Below are positions 40,188 through 48,623 of a stretch of 64,000 nucleotides of DNA, piece after piece; within the stretch, counting starts at the first letter, position 1, and each line of letters opens with the position of its first letter. The stretch is from Candidatus Leptovillus affinis (GTDB taxonomy: Bacteria; Chloroflexota; Anaerolineae; Promineifilales; Promineifilaceae): assembly GCA_016705235.1 (NCBI GenBank), contig JADIYP010000006.1, positions 806,001 through 870,000 on the forward strand. Reading direction: 5' to 3'. The notes under the pieces were generated by a model. The model was not told the origin of the DNA. It worked only from the letters and a program-made list of their open reading frames with translations, and did no database searches. Both the position numbers and the translations under genes were made by a program.

Positions 40188-42758
40188 ATGAAAAGATTAA
40201 TCGCTTTTCTCATCTTGTTTAATTCGATTGTTGTGATTCTGATCCTGGGACTCTTTTTCCTGGCGGAATCACATCCTTTGCGACCGGGCGACTCGTTTTA
40301 TGGCGTGCAGCACCTGGCCCAGCAATGGCGCTTGCGCACCACTCTGGGCACGGCCGACAGAGCCGAATTGGCCATTCACCTGGCCGACGAACGGCTGGCG
40401 GATTTGGCCCAGGCCGACGGCCGTACCGACATTCGGATCGCCATCCAGGCCTTCGACGCCGCCTTAAATGAGGCCATTTTGGCGATTGATCGCGCACCGG
40501 ACAACATGCAGGCGGCGCTTTACGGCCGTTTAGCCCAACTGCTCAACCAAACCACCCTCGTCACGGCATCACTAGAAAAATCAGCTTACAGCGATTTGGT
40601 GGAAGGGCTAACGCAAAAAATTGCGGCGCTGCAAGCCGCCGACACCCGCGCGGAAATTGTGGCTGTGGTGCCGCAAGAGGATGAGGGAGAACGGCCGTTA
40701 GAAATCGGTCCCGTGCCGGTCGCCTTTTTAGCCGACGACGTTGATCACCAGAACCTGCCCCTGCAAGGCGGCCACAATGCAGTCGCCTGCGAAGCCTGCC
40801 ACAACGACGGCCAATATGTCAGCACGCCTACCGAATGCAGCAGTTGTCACCAACTTTTACCGGACGACCCCCTTTACCCAGCCCATTTTCCCGGCGAATG
40901 TTCCGACTGCCACATCATCGACAATTGGACTCCGTACCAGTTTTTCCATGTGGGCGTGGTGGAATGCGAATCCTGCCATTTAGCGCCCAGCCCTGAAGAA
41001 GCCGCTCTGGAAACATTAGCCCGCGAAGGGTACGCCATCATGCCGGTGGCCATGAAAGAATTCACGCCAACAGACCATTATCCAACGGCCTGTATCCGCT
41101 GCCACCAGGATACCGACGCTTGGAACGTCACCTTCTTTACCCATAACCTCGCCGAGGATTGTCTGGCCTGCCACGCCGCCGAAACGCCGGAAAACCATTA
41201 CATCGACTTTGCCGGGAGTTGCGTCAACTGCCATGCCGATGTACGCGGTTGGGAGTTGGGCGCGTTCGACCATGTGCGCATCAATGAATGCGAAAGCTGC
41301 CACGAAACGGCCGTGCCCGAAGACCACTACCCCGGCGCGTGCATCAACTGCCACAGCAACACCGGCGATTGGAACACCGCCGATTTTGACCACACCGGGT
41401 TTAACGCCTGCCAGCAGTGCCACACAACCGATCAACCGGCCAATCATTACGAAGGCCAATGCAGCGATTGCCACAGCGTTTACAATTGGACCAGCATCAC
41501 CTTCAACCATACCGATTATCCCGACTGCCAGACCTGCCACGCGGCCGAAGCTCCGGCCAACCACACCTACAACGGCCAATGCAGCAACTGCCACAGCACC
41601 GAAGATTGGCGCAACGCCTTGTTCAATCATCAGGAATACGATGACTGCGCCACCTGCCACCAACGCCCCGAAGGCCACTCGCTGGGTTCCTGCTTCGACT
41701 GCCACACGACGGAAAACTGGCGTTATCTGGACATTAAACACAACAACGCCATGAACTGCGTGAGCTGCCACCAATACGACGCGCCCAATGGGCATTATGG
41801 CGGCCAATGCGTTAGCTGCCACAATGTTTCCAGTTGGGGCGGCGCGCACATGAATCATGCCAACCTGGGCGAGTGTGAATCGTGCCACCAGTCGCCGGAA
41901 AAGCATTATGACGGCCGTTGCGCCACCTGCCACGCCACCAACAACTGGTACAACGTCAGTCTCGATCACCTGGGACTAACCGACTGCCAATCATGCCATC
42001 AAACGCCCGCCGGCCACTACACCGGCCAATGTTCGCGCTGCCACAGCACCAACACCTGGCCAGATGTCCATTTTGACCACGATGGTTATGATAATTGCCT
42101 CACCTGCCACACCGTGCCCAACCACTATGCCGGGCAGTGTTCCACCTGCCACGTCACCGCCAACTGGGAAACCATTCACTTCGACCACACCAACTACACC
42201 GACTGCCTGACCTGCCACGAGCCACCGGCCGGCCATTACGGCGGGCAATGCTCGCTGTGCCATGTCACGGCAAACTGGGGCGAGGTGACATTTGACCACA
42301 CCAACTTCACCGACTGCCTGGACTGCCATACGCCGCCCAGCGGCCATTGGCCAGGCCAATGCTCCGACTGTCACAGCACAGGCAATTGGACCGACGTCAC
42401 CTTCGACCATGTGACGTATACCAATTGTAATTCTTGCCACTCACGGCCGTCTGGCCATCCGCGTGGCCAATGCTCGCGCTGCCACTCCACCGACACCTGG
42501 GTGATCGAACCCACGCCAACTGCCACGCCGACCGCCACGCCAACCGAACTACCGCCTGCCAACCCGGTCGGACCCACGGCCACGCCTTTGCCGCCTAGCC
42601 CAACACCCCAACCGCCCACCGCCACACCTGAACCCACGGATGAGGCTGTTGCCCCAACCCCAACCACCACACCAGAAATTCCCACGCCAGCCCCCGAACC
42701 GGTTGCGGACTCAACGCCAATCAAAGAACCGATTATGCCGCCTCCTATTGAGCGTTAA
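40188..42758 (+). CDS. giant multiheme cytochrome with 29 CXXCH motifs
   Basis: 856 aa. Membrane anchor (residues 4-25), a helical DUF5667-like region (about 30-155, HPLRPGDSFYGVQHLAQQW...AELAIHLADERL), then 29 CXXCH motifs between about residues 195 and 765 arranged as repeats of roughly 40 residues (DC-x2-CH...HY-x-GQC-x2-CH...NW...FDH). A Pro/Thr-rich tail of about 90 residues follows, with no C-terminal helix. Anchored by its N-terminus and likely reaching across the cell envelope. Last gene of the operon, followed by a strong terminator. An electron conduit to outside acceptors is inference. Confidence 0.9.
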   Translation: MKRLIAFLILFNSIVVILILGLFFLAESHPLRPGDSFYGVQHLAQQWRLRTTLGTADRAELAIHLADERLADLAQADGRTDIRIAIQAFDAALNEAILAIDRAPDNMQAALYGRLAQLLNQTTLVTASLEKSAYSDLVEGLTQKIAALQAADTRAEIVAVVPQEDEGERPLEIGPVPVAFLADDVDHQNLPLQGGHNAVACEACHNDGQYVSTPTECSSCHQLLPDDPLYPAHFPGECSDCHIIDNWTPYQFFHVGVVECESCHLAPSPEEAALETLAREGYAIMPVAMKEFTPTDHYPTACIRCHQDTDAWNVTFFTHNLAEDCLACHAAETPENHYIDFAGSCVNCHADVRGWELGAFDHVRINECESCHETAVPEDHYPGACINCHSNTGDWNTADFDHTGFNACQQCHTTDQPANHYEGQCSDCHSVYNWTSITFNHTDYPDCQTCHAAEAPANHTYNGQCSNCHSTEDWRNALFNHQEYDDCATCHQRPEGHSLGSCFDCHTTENWRYLDIKHNNAMNCVSCHQYDAPNGHYGGQCVSCHNVSSWGGAHMNHANLGECESCHQSPEKHYDGRCATCHATNNWYNVSLDHLGLTDCQSCHQTPAGHYTGQCSRCHSTNTWPDVHFDHDGYDNCLTCHTVPNHYAGQCSTCHVTANWETIHFDHTNYTDCLTCHEPPAGHYGGQCSLCHVTANWGEVTFDHTNFTDCLDCHTPPSGHWPGQCSDCHSTGNWTDVTFDHVTYTNCNSCHSRPSGHPRGQCSRCHSTDTWVIEPTPTATPTATPTELPPANPVGPTATPLPPSPTPQPPTATPEPTDEAVAPTPTTTPEIPTPAPEPVADSTPIKEPIMPPPIER

Positions 42759-42781
42759 CCCAAGCGCTCTACGTCTCGAAG

Positions 42782-42822
42782 AAAAAAGAGGACACCCCGC
42801 CGACAGGGTGTCCTCTTTTTTT
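42782..42822. terminator. strong bidirectional rho-independent terminator
   Basis: AAAAAAGAGGACACCC-CGCCGACA-GGGTGTCCTCTTTTTTT, a perfect 11-bp stem with A- and T-runs. Ends the multiheme operon. Confidence 0.95.
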
Positions 42823-42900
42823 GCCAGGGGCAAGGAGATTGTTTTGTACTGGGGATGGTTTATACTATCGGAAAAGAAACGGCCGTTTCTGGAGAAAACC

Positions 42901-43626
42901 ATGTCTGAACCCGTAAAAAACAACAACGAACACGAATACATCCTGGCGCCCAAAAAAACAGACGCCCCCAAACCATCCGCGTCAGTCACCCCGCAAAAAG
43001 AATCAGAAGCCCCCTCCGGCGAAGAAATTGACCCATCATTGGTTAAACGCCTCACAACGCTCACCAGCGACGTGACCGTCGGCGCGCTCAAGTTAGCCGT
43101 GAAAGCCGGCGGCGTCCCTGTGCGCATCGGCAAATCAATCATCACCGATGGCGACAAGCTTAAAATGATGTTAGAAACCGGACGTTACCTGCAAGATGTA
43201 CGCCAGGTCGCCGGCCTCACCATCACCGATCTCAACCAGGCGTTGGATTTAGAAGACAAAACGCTGCTCGAAGCCGTGGAAAACGGCACCGCCACCCTTT
43301 CTTTTGAGCTGGTTCTGCGTCTGGCCTCGCTGCTCGCCCGCCACGATCCCATCCCCTTTGTCATGCGCATGACACGCACCTACAACCCCACCGTCTGGCG
43401 CATCCTGAACGATTGGGGCGTTGGCCGCATCCCGCTGCAATACGAACGCGAACGCCAATTTATCAACATCTACCGCCGCCACGACGCCGCCCGCAAGCTC
43501 TCCGACGAAGGGTATGCCGAAGTGCTCAAATTTACCCGGGCGGCCTTCGAGATGGCTCTGCACTTCGTCAGCGAAAAAGAAGGTCTTACCGATACGCTCA
43601 TTGATGTCGAAGAAGAGAAAATGTAG
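42901..43626 (+). CDS. helix-turn-helix (XRE-like) DNA-binding protein
   Basis: 241 aa. A charged, disordered N-terminus (residues 1-45), then about residues 95-150 form an XRE/RodZ-like HTH (LQDVRQVAGLTITDLNQALDLEDKTLLEAVENG). The C-terminal half is helical and unrecognised; there is no membrane segment. Its own promoter probably includes TATACT at about 42861. The next gene follows 49 nt downstream. Confidence 0.7.
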   Translation: MSEPVKNNNEHEYILAPKKTDAPKPSASVTPQKESEAPSGEEIDPSLVKRLTTLTSDVTVGALKLAVKAGGVPVRIGKSIITDGDKLKMMLETGRYLQDVRQVAGLTITDLNQALDLEDKTLLEAVENGTATLSFELVLRLASLLARHDPIPFVMRMTRTYNPTVWRILNDWGVGRIPLQYERERQFINIYRRHDAARKLSDEGYAEVLKFTRAAFEMALHFVSEKEGLTDTLIDVEEEKM

Positions 43627-43675
43627 CCTGGTTGGTACGATGAGTGGTCAACCAGCCGAGATAAATGAGGATTCA

Positions 43676-43936
43676 ATGTCTGATTTAGAAGCACAATTCA
43701 AAACGGCCGCTGCCGACGCCCAAAATCTGGCCAAACGGCCAGGCAACGACGATCTCTTAAAATTATACGCCCACTACAAGCAGGCCACGGCCGGCGACGC
43801 CGCCGGTAAACGCCCTGGCTTCACCGACCCGGTGGGCCGGGCCAAATATGACGCCTGGGCCAGCTTAAAAGGACTCAGCCAGACCAACGCCATGCAAGCC
43901 TACATCGATCTGGTTGCGAAGCTGAAACAAGCCTAA
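43676..43936 (+). CDS. acyl-CoA-binding protein (ACBP)
   Basis: 86 aa, the full ACBP fold: LEAQFKTAAADAQNL, LLKLYAHYKQATAGDA, then PGFTDPVGRAKYDAWASLKG and AMQAYIDLVAKL. The acyl-CoA-contacting Tyr/Lys residues (Y-x2-YKQAT, AKYDAW) are retained. Binds medium- to long-chain acyl-CoA in the cytosol. Typical of eukaryotes and scattered bacteria. ATG 43676 follows AAATGAGGA; no other gene in the window explains its role. Confidence 0.92.
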   Translation: MSDLEAQFKTAAADAQNLAKRPGNDDLLKLYAHYKQATAGDAAGKRPGFTDPVGRAKYDAWASLKGLSQTNAMQAYIDLVAKLKQA

Positions 43937-43954
43937 CCGTTCCAGTTCGAGTAG

Positions 43955-44062
43955 AGTCTTTTGGATTTTTTGGGGACTGGCGTGGAAGGCGCCGTCTCTC
44001 TGGTCACGTATCACGCATCACGCTTCATTAAACGTCAACCCCCTGAATCCCTAAAGAGCCTT
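43955..44062. repeat. dispersed repeat, inverted copy of 13486-13590
   Basis: TCTCTCTGGTCACG...ATCACGC...CATTAAACGTCAACCCCCTGAATCCCTAAAG corresponds to the opposite strand of 13486-13590. Here the hairpin arms have decayed. Confidence 0.6.
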
Positions 44063-44108
44063 CGCGTATTGGGTAAAAATGGTACCTTCTCAAAAAGTTG
44101 GGGAATTT

Positions 44109-44804
44109 GTAGGTCGGATTGTTAATCCGACCGTGCGGAATGACATTCCGCACTACGACACCCCGAAATATAGAATCTTCTCAAAAAAAGTTGGGGAATT
44201 TGTAGGTCGGATTGTTAATCCGACCGTGCGGAATGGCATTCCGCACTACGACACCCCGAAATATGGAATCTTCTCAAAAAGTTGGGGAATTTGTAGGTCG
44301 GATTGTTAATCCGACCGTGCGGAATAGCATTCCGCACTACGACACCCCGAAATATGGAATCTTCTCAAAAAGTTGGGGAATTTGTAGGTCGGATTGTTAA
44401 TCCGACCGTGCGGAATGGCATTCCGCACTACGACACCCCGAAATATGGAATCTTCTCAAAAAGTTGGGGAATTTGTAGGTCGGATTGCTAATCCGACCGT
44501 GCGGAATGGCATTCCGCACACACCAAATATGGAATCTTCTCAAAAGTTGGGGAATTTGTAGGTCGGATTGTTATTCCGACCGTGCGGAATGGCATTCCGC
44601 ACTACGACACCCCGAAATATGGAATCTTCTCAAAAAGTTGGGGAATTTGTAGGTCGGATTGTTAATCCGACCGTGCGGAATGGCATTCCGCACTACGACA
44701 CCCCGAAATATAGAATCTTCTCAAAAAGTTGGGGAATTTGTAGGTCGGATTGTTAATCCGACCGTGCGGAATGGCATTCCGCACTACGACACCCCGAAAT
44801 ATTG
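44109..44804. repeat. tandem array of eight 91-bp double-hairpin units
   Basis: Eight units start at 44109, 44202, 44293, 44384, 44475, 44558, 44649 and 44740. Each has GGTCGGATT-GTT-AATCCGACC and GTGCGGAAT-GGC-ATTCCGCAC hairpins enclosed by GTAG...CTAC, then a linker ACACCCCGAAATATGGAATC... Contiguous, no spacers. Rest of 43937-45135: the repeat at 43955 and a promoter region; no gene. Confidence 0.92.
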
Positions 44805-44877
44805 AGAAAATACTAAAAATGATAGGTGGGAAGGATGACGGCCGTTCTCCTCCCCACCACGCCCACTTCCCCAAAAA

Positions 44878-44891
44878 GTGACAAAGATCAC
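44878..44891. promoter_or_regulatory. GTGACAAAGATCAC site (GTGA-N6-TCAC)
   Basis: Left arm identical to the site at 46685-46698 and symmetrical as GTGA-N6-TCAC, the CRP/FNR geometry. It lies 245 nt upstream of the flavoprotein ATG. Confidence 0.35.
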
Positions 44892-45135
44892 CCGCTATCC
44901 GTGCTATTCGGAACAACACCCTCCTTGTGAATTTCCATACAATCTCATGGTCAACAATTAGTTTCTTTTTTTATATGAAAGATAACACCTTGAGATAAGC
45001 AATTCCGCGAAAACCACCGCCACCAACCAACATTTTCCTGCCGCGGCATCGCTGAAAGGGCTATTGCCAGCCATTGGGATTTACCCAGGCAGCAGCCCGT
45101 TACCTCAACAACTTTTTCACGGAGGATAGACTCGC

Positions 45136-46578
45136 ATGAGTTCAGAAACAGATTTTCGCCATATCGCTCGCGGGGGGCGCGCCCACTCAATCCCGGTCGC
45201 TTACTTCAAACGAGACGTCGAAGAACGCGTCCAGGATTTTGCAGAAGTCATTCTGGGTTACGACGAAGAAAGCGTCATGGCAGAGGCGGCGCGTTGTGTC
45301 CAATGCCCCGAACCGCAATGCTGCGTACTCAATTGCCCGGCCAACAACGACATCCCGGAAGCCGTCTGGCTCATCAGCCAGGGGAAATTTGTCGAAGCTG
45401 CCCAGGTTTTTGCCCGCACAAACCCACTTTCCGAAGTTTGCGGGCGTGTTTGCCCTAATCTTTGCCAGACCGGCTGCGTGTTAAGCCGCACCTGTGGCGC
45501 GGCAGCCATCGGTAAAATGGAAGCCTTTGTCTCCAACAAAGCACGTGAAGCCGGCGCGCTTAAAATCTCCGTACCGGCCGAAAAAACTGGCAAACGCGTC
45601 GCCGTTGTTGGGTCCGGTCCGGCCGGCATTACCGTGGCCGAAGACCTGGTGAAAGCCGGGCACGATGTCACCATCTACGAAGCGTGGCCGGTCGCCGGCG
45701 GTGTATTGGTTTATGGCATTCCTAGTTTTAAGCTGGACAAACAAGTCGTGGCCCACAAAATTCGCGATCTGCAAGAAGCGGGAGTGACCATCAAGACCAA
45801 TATGCGCATCGGCGACGCGATGAGCCTGGATGACCTGCAAAAGAGCTACGACGCAGTTTTTCTTGGGACCGGCGCAGGCGTGGAAGCTACCATGGGCATC
45901 CCCGGCGAAGATTTGCAAGGCGTATACACCTCGACAGATTTCCTGGTTCGGGCAAATGTGCCCCAGGATATGCTGCCGCCGGAGAAACGCGAACTGCCGC
46001 AAGTTGGGCGGCGCGTGGCGGTGGTTGGCGGCGGAGATACGGCCGTAGACTGCGCCCGCAGCGCCATCCGGTTAGGCGCGGAAGAAGTAACCATTGTCTA
46101 CCGCCGCACGGAAGCAGAAATGCCGGGTAACAAAACCGAACGCGGTATTGCTCTGGAAGAAGGCGTGGAAATCCAATACCTCCAGGCGCCGGTCGAATAT
46201 TTTGGCGATGAAAACGGCCGTCTGCAAGAAATGATGGTCATCGAATTCAAACTTGGCGAACCAGACAAGTCGGGCCGCCGCCGCCCCGTCGCCGTCGAAG
46301 GCTCCGAATTCATGCAAGAGGTGGATACCGTTGTCCTGGCTGTGGGCTATTGGCCAGATGAATCGTTGGGCAAACAAACCACCAACCTGAAAACCCACAA
46401 ATGGGGCCTGATTTTCGCCGACGAACAGGTCGGCGCAACCAGTATGAAGGGTGTTTTTGCCGCCGGCGATAATGTGCATGGACCTGATCTGGTGATCACG
46501 GCCGTTGCCTCCGCCCACATCGCCGCCGACAGCATCCATACCTATTTAGAAGGTAAATCCACTTTTTGGCCTGCTTAA
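45136..46578 (+). CDS. GltD/NfnB-like NAD(P)H-dependent FAD/Fe-S oxidoreductase
   Basis: 480 aa of the glutamate-synthase small-subunit family. N-terminal ferredoxin-like region with cysteines CVQCPEPQCCVLNCP and CGRVCPNLCQTGC for 4Fe-4S clusters; FAD Rossmann GSGPAGITVAEDL; NAD(P)-binding GGGDTAVDCARSA; C-terminal AAGDNVHGPDLVITAVA. The family includes GltD, NfnB and sulfide dehydrogenase SudA. No GltB-like large subunit is adjacent, so a bifurcating or stand-alone role (NfnB/SudA) is possible. ATG 45136 follows CACGGAGGA. Ends before a strong terminator. Confidence 0.85.
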   Translation: MSSETDFRHIARGGRAHSIPVAYFKRDVEERVQDFAEVILGYDEESVMAEAARCVQCPEPQCCVLNCPANNDIPEAVWLISQGKFVEAAQVFARTNPLSEVCGRVCPNLCQTGCVLSRTCGAAAIGKMEAFVSNKAREAGALKISVPAEKTGKRVAVVGSGPAGITVAEDLVKAGHDVTIYEAWPVAGGVLVYGIPSFKLDKQVVAHKIRDLQEAGVTIKTNMRIGDAMSLDDLQKSYDAVFLGTGAGVEATMGIPGEDLQGVYTSTDFLVRANVPQDMLPPEKRELPQVGRRVAVVGGGDTAVDCARSAIRLGAEEVTIVYRRTEAEMPGNKTERGIALEEGVEIQYLQAPVEYFGDENGRLQEMMVIEFKLGEPDKSGRRRPVAVEGSEFMQEVDTVVLAVGYWPDESLGKQTTNLKTHKWGLIFADEQVGATSMKGVFAAGDNVHGPDLVITAVASAHIAADSIHTYLEGKSTFWPA

Positions 46579-46608
46579 TCCACCCTCTCCTCCGATGATG
46601 TGTGCCGT

Positions 46609-46647
46609 AGAAGGGCGATTACAGGTTTGTAATCGCCCTTCTGTTTT
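46609..46647 (+). terminator. rho-independent terminator after the flavoprotein
   Basis: AGAAGGGCGATTACA-GGTT-TGTAATCGCCCTTCT followed by GTTTT; perfect 15-bp stem. Confidence 0.93.
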
Positions 46648-46684
46648 CCAGAAATTCGCTAGATTTCCCCTTAAACATCTGTTA

Positions 46685-46698
46685 GTGACAAATGTCAC
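46685..46698. promoter_or_regulatory. GTGACA-AA-TGTCAC palindrome (possible CRP/FNR-type site)
   Basis: Perfect inverted repeat with the same arm words as the 27561 site, upstream of arsR and the sulfur-oxyanion genes. Confidence 0.5.
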
Positions 46699-46745
46699 AA
46701 TAAAGATATGACGTTCATCTGAACACGAAAGAACGGCCGTCACCT

Positions 46746-46779
46746 ATACTTCGAGTATGTATTCGGATAAGCGAATACA
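46746..46779. promoter_or_regulatory. two overlapping operator-like palindromes before arsR
   Basis: ATACT-TCG-AGTAT (46746-46758) and TGTATTCG-GATAAG-CGAATACA (46758-46779) are both perfect. TATACT at 46745-46750 could be the -10 box, so a repressor here would block transcription. Probable ArsR autoregulatory operator. Confidence 0.6.
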
Positions 46780-46815
46780 TGAATAAGCTAGACGGATGAA
46801 TAGGTGAACAATCAC

Positions 46816-47139
46816 ATGACCATGCCCACAATTGATGAATTAAACCTTCTACATGCCAATATCTGCCAGGCACTAGGCGACCCCAAACGCATCCAAATTT
46901 TATACGCCCTGTTTGAATCCCCCCTACACGTAACAGCCCTGGCCGATACATTAATCACACCCCAACCCACCATTTCCCGTCACTTGCGAATTCTCCGACA
47001 GCGCGGACTAGTCACCCCCCATCGGGATGGAGCCGCTGTCGTTTATTATTTAGCCGACGAGCGCATGATCCATATTTTAGATTCCATGCGCGGTGTCCTT
47101 CGGGACAGTCTGGCAAGACAATCCAGCATGATGGCCTGA
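46816..47139 (+). CDS. ArsR/SmtB-family regulator of the sulfur-oxyanion operon
   Basis: 107-aa winged helix: LHANICQALGDPKRIQILYALF, recognition helix TPQPTISRHLRILRQRGLV and wing RDGAAVVYYLAD. Only one Cys (in NICQALGD), so it lacks the classical CVC metal site and the two-Cys persulfide switch of SqrR/BigR; the ligand is unknown. ATG 46816 follows TAGGTGA; a GTG at 46804 is possible. The OTR gene starts 31 nt later, so the regulator and the reductase probably form one operon under the palindromes upstream. Confidence 0.85.
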   Translation: MTMPTIDELNLLHANICQALGDPKRIQILYALFESPLHVTALADTLITPQPTISRHLRILRQRGLVTPHRDGAAVVYYLADERMIHILDSMRGVLRDSLARQSSMMA

Positions 47140-47170
47140 CCAGCCACCACATTTATTGAATCGAGGGAAG

Positions 47171-48613
47171 ATGAAAGACTTTAAGTACACCTGGATCATA
47201 GGATTGGCCGTTACCCTGCTAATCGTTATCCTGCCCACTGTTCTTTTTATCACCAAAGACACAGCAGCTTCCGATGACCCCTGGGTAAACGTTCCCGTCC
47301 GCGCGCCACACGTAGACCACACCGACCTGATTACAGGCCCCTTTGAAACCGGCTCCGATGTGACCCGCGCCTGCCTGAAATGTCACGAAGACGCCGCCCA
47401 CCAGGTCGCTCAAACTGTCCATTGGACATGGGAAAGCGCCCCGGTTATGCTGCCCGGCCGTGACGAACCCGTCACCATTGGCAAAAAGAACCAGATCAAT
47501 AACTTCTGCATTGGCATTCAGGGCAACTGGACAGGCTGCACCCGCTGCCATGCCGGTTATGGCTGGGACAGCGCCGAATTCGACTTTAGCCAGGAAGAAA
47601 ACGTAGACTGCCTGGTTTGCCACGACCAATCAGGCGGCTACACCAAATCGAACGCCGGTCTGCCGGCCGATGGCGTGGATTTGGTGTCCGTGGCGCAAAG
47701 CGTGGGCACACCCACCCGCAACAACTGCGGCAGCTGCCATTTTAACGGCGGCGGCGGCAATGCAGTAAAACATGGCGATCTGGACAGCAGTCTGTTCTAT
47801 CCCACTGAAGACGTAGACGTTCACATGGGACGTTATAACTTTCAATGTGTAGACTGCCATCAAACAGAAGATCATCTGGTGAAAGGCAACATGATTTCGG
47901 TGACCTCCGACGGTCAAAACGCTCTGGAATGCGCCGACTGCCACAACAACACGCCTCATGAGGATGATCGTATCAATGCCCATATAGAGACCGTCGCCTG
48001 CCAGACCTGCCACATCCCGGAAGGCGCCGTCCGCGACGCCACCAAAATGGATTGGGACTGGTCTCAGGCGGGGCAAGATTTGCCCGAAGACCCGCACGAA
48101 TATCTGAAGATTAAGGGCCGGTTTGTATATGAGAGCAATTTCATGCCCGATTACCTCTGGTTCAATGGCAAAGCCGACCGCTATATCTTGGGCGATGAGA
48201 TGGACCCGACGCAGGTAACGCCCATCAACATGCCACTCGGCGACATCAACGACCCAACGGCAAAAATCTGGCCCTTTAAGATTCACACGGCCAACCAAAT
48301 TTATGATTCCGCTTACAATATTCTTCTGCAACCAAAGACTGTTGGCGAAGGCGGGTATTGGACAGAGTTCGACTGGGACCTGGCGGCCAAATTAGGCTCG
48401 GAAGCGGCCGGTTTGCCCTACAGTGGTCAGTTTGGGTTTGCCCCGACCAAAATGTACTGGACGCTCTCGCATCTGGTGCAGCCCAAAGAAGAAGCGCTGC
48501 AATGCACCGACTGCCACAGTGAAAACGGCCGTATGGACTGGGAAGCCCTGGGTTACTACGGCGACCCCATGAATTGGGGTGGCCGCGACCAGGAAATCGT
48601 TGGCGGAAACTAG
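47171..48613 (+). CDS. octaheme tetrathionate-reductase-family cytochrome c (OTR)
   Basis: 480 aa with an N-terminal anchor (WIIGLAVTLLIVILPTVLF) and eight CXXCH motifs (CLKCH, CTRCH, CLVCH, CGSCH, CVDCH, CADCH, CQTCH, CTDCH). The stretches ACLKCHEDAAHQVAQTVHWTW, INNFCIGIQGNW, CTRCHAGYGW...FDF and NVDCLVCHD match the OTR family described from Shewanella, which reduces tetrathionate and can also act on nitrite or hydroxylamine in vitro. Located outside the membrane. Upstream of a cytochrome b fusion and thiosulfate-type transporters, which favours sulfur oxyanions. ATG 47171 follows GAGGGAAG. Confidence 0.9.
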   Translation: MKDFKYTWIIGLAVTLLIVILPTVLFITKDTAASDDPWVNVPVRAPHVDHTDLITGPFETGSDVTRACLKCHEDAAHQVAQTVHWTWESAPVMLPGRDEPVTIGKKNQINNFCIGIQGNWTGCTRCHAGYGWDSAEFDFSQEENVDCLVCHDQSGGYTKSNAGLPADGVDLVSVAQSVGTPTRNNCGSCHFNGGGGNAVKHGDLDSSLFYPTEDVDVHMGRYNFQCVDCHQTEDHLVKGNMISVTSDGQNALECADCHNNTPHEDDRINAHIETVACQTCHIPEGAVRDATKMDWDWSQAGQDLPEDPHEYLKIKGRFVYESNFMPDYLWFNGKADRYILGDEMDPTQVTPINMPLGDINDPTAKIWPFKIHTANQIYDSAYNILLQPKTVGEGGYWTEFDWDLAAKLGSEAAGLPYSGQFGFAPTKMYWTLSHLVQPKEEALQCTDCHSENGRMDWEALGYYGDPMNWGGRDQEIVGGN

Positions 48614-48623
48614 GGTTACTATC

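Noticed and set aside
41016..41969. 317-codon antisense frame within the 29-heme gene
   Set aside because: Produced by the repetitive TGCCA codon pattern of CXXCH; its Val/Ala/Gly-rich translation is a mirror of the repeats.
44079..44756. Repeated short open frames of about 62 codons
   Set aside because: Each is the same piece of the 91-bp array unit; the period is not a multiple of three and no RBS precedes them.
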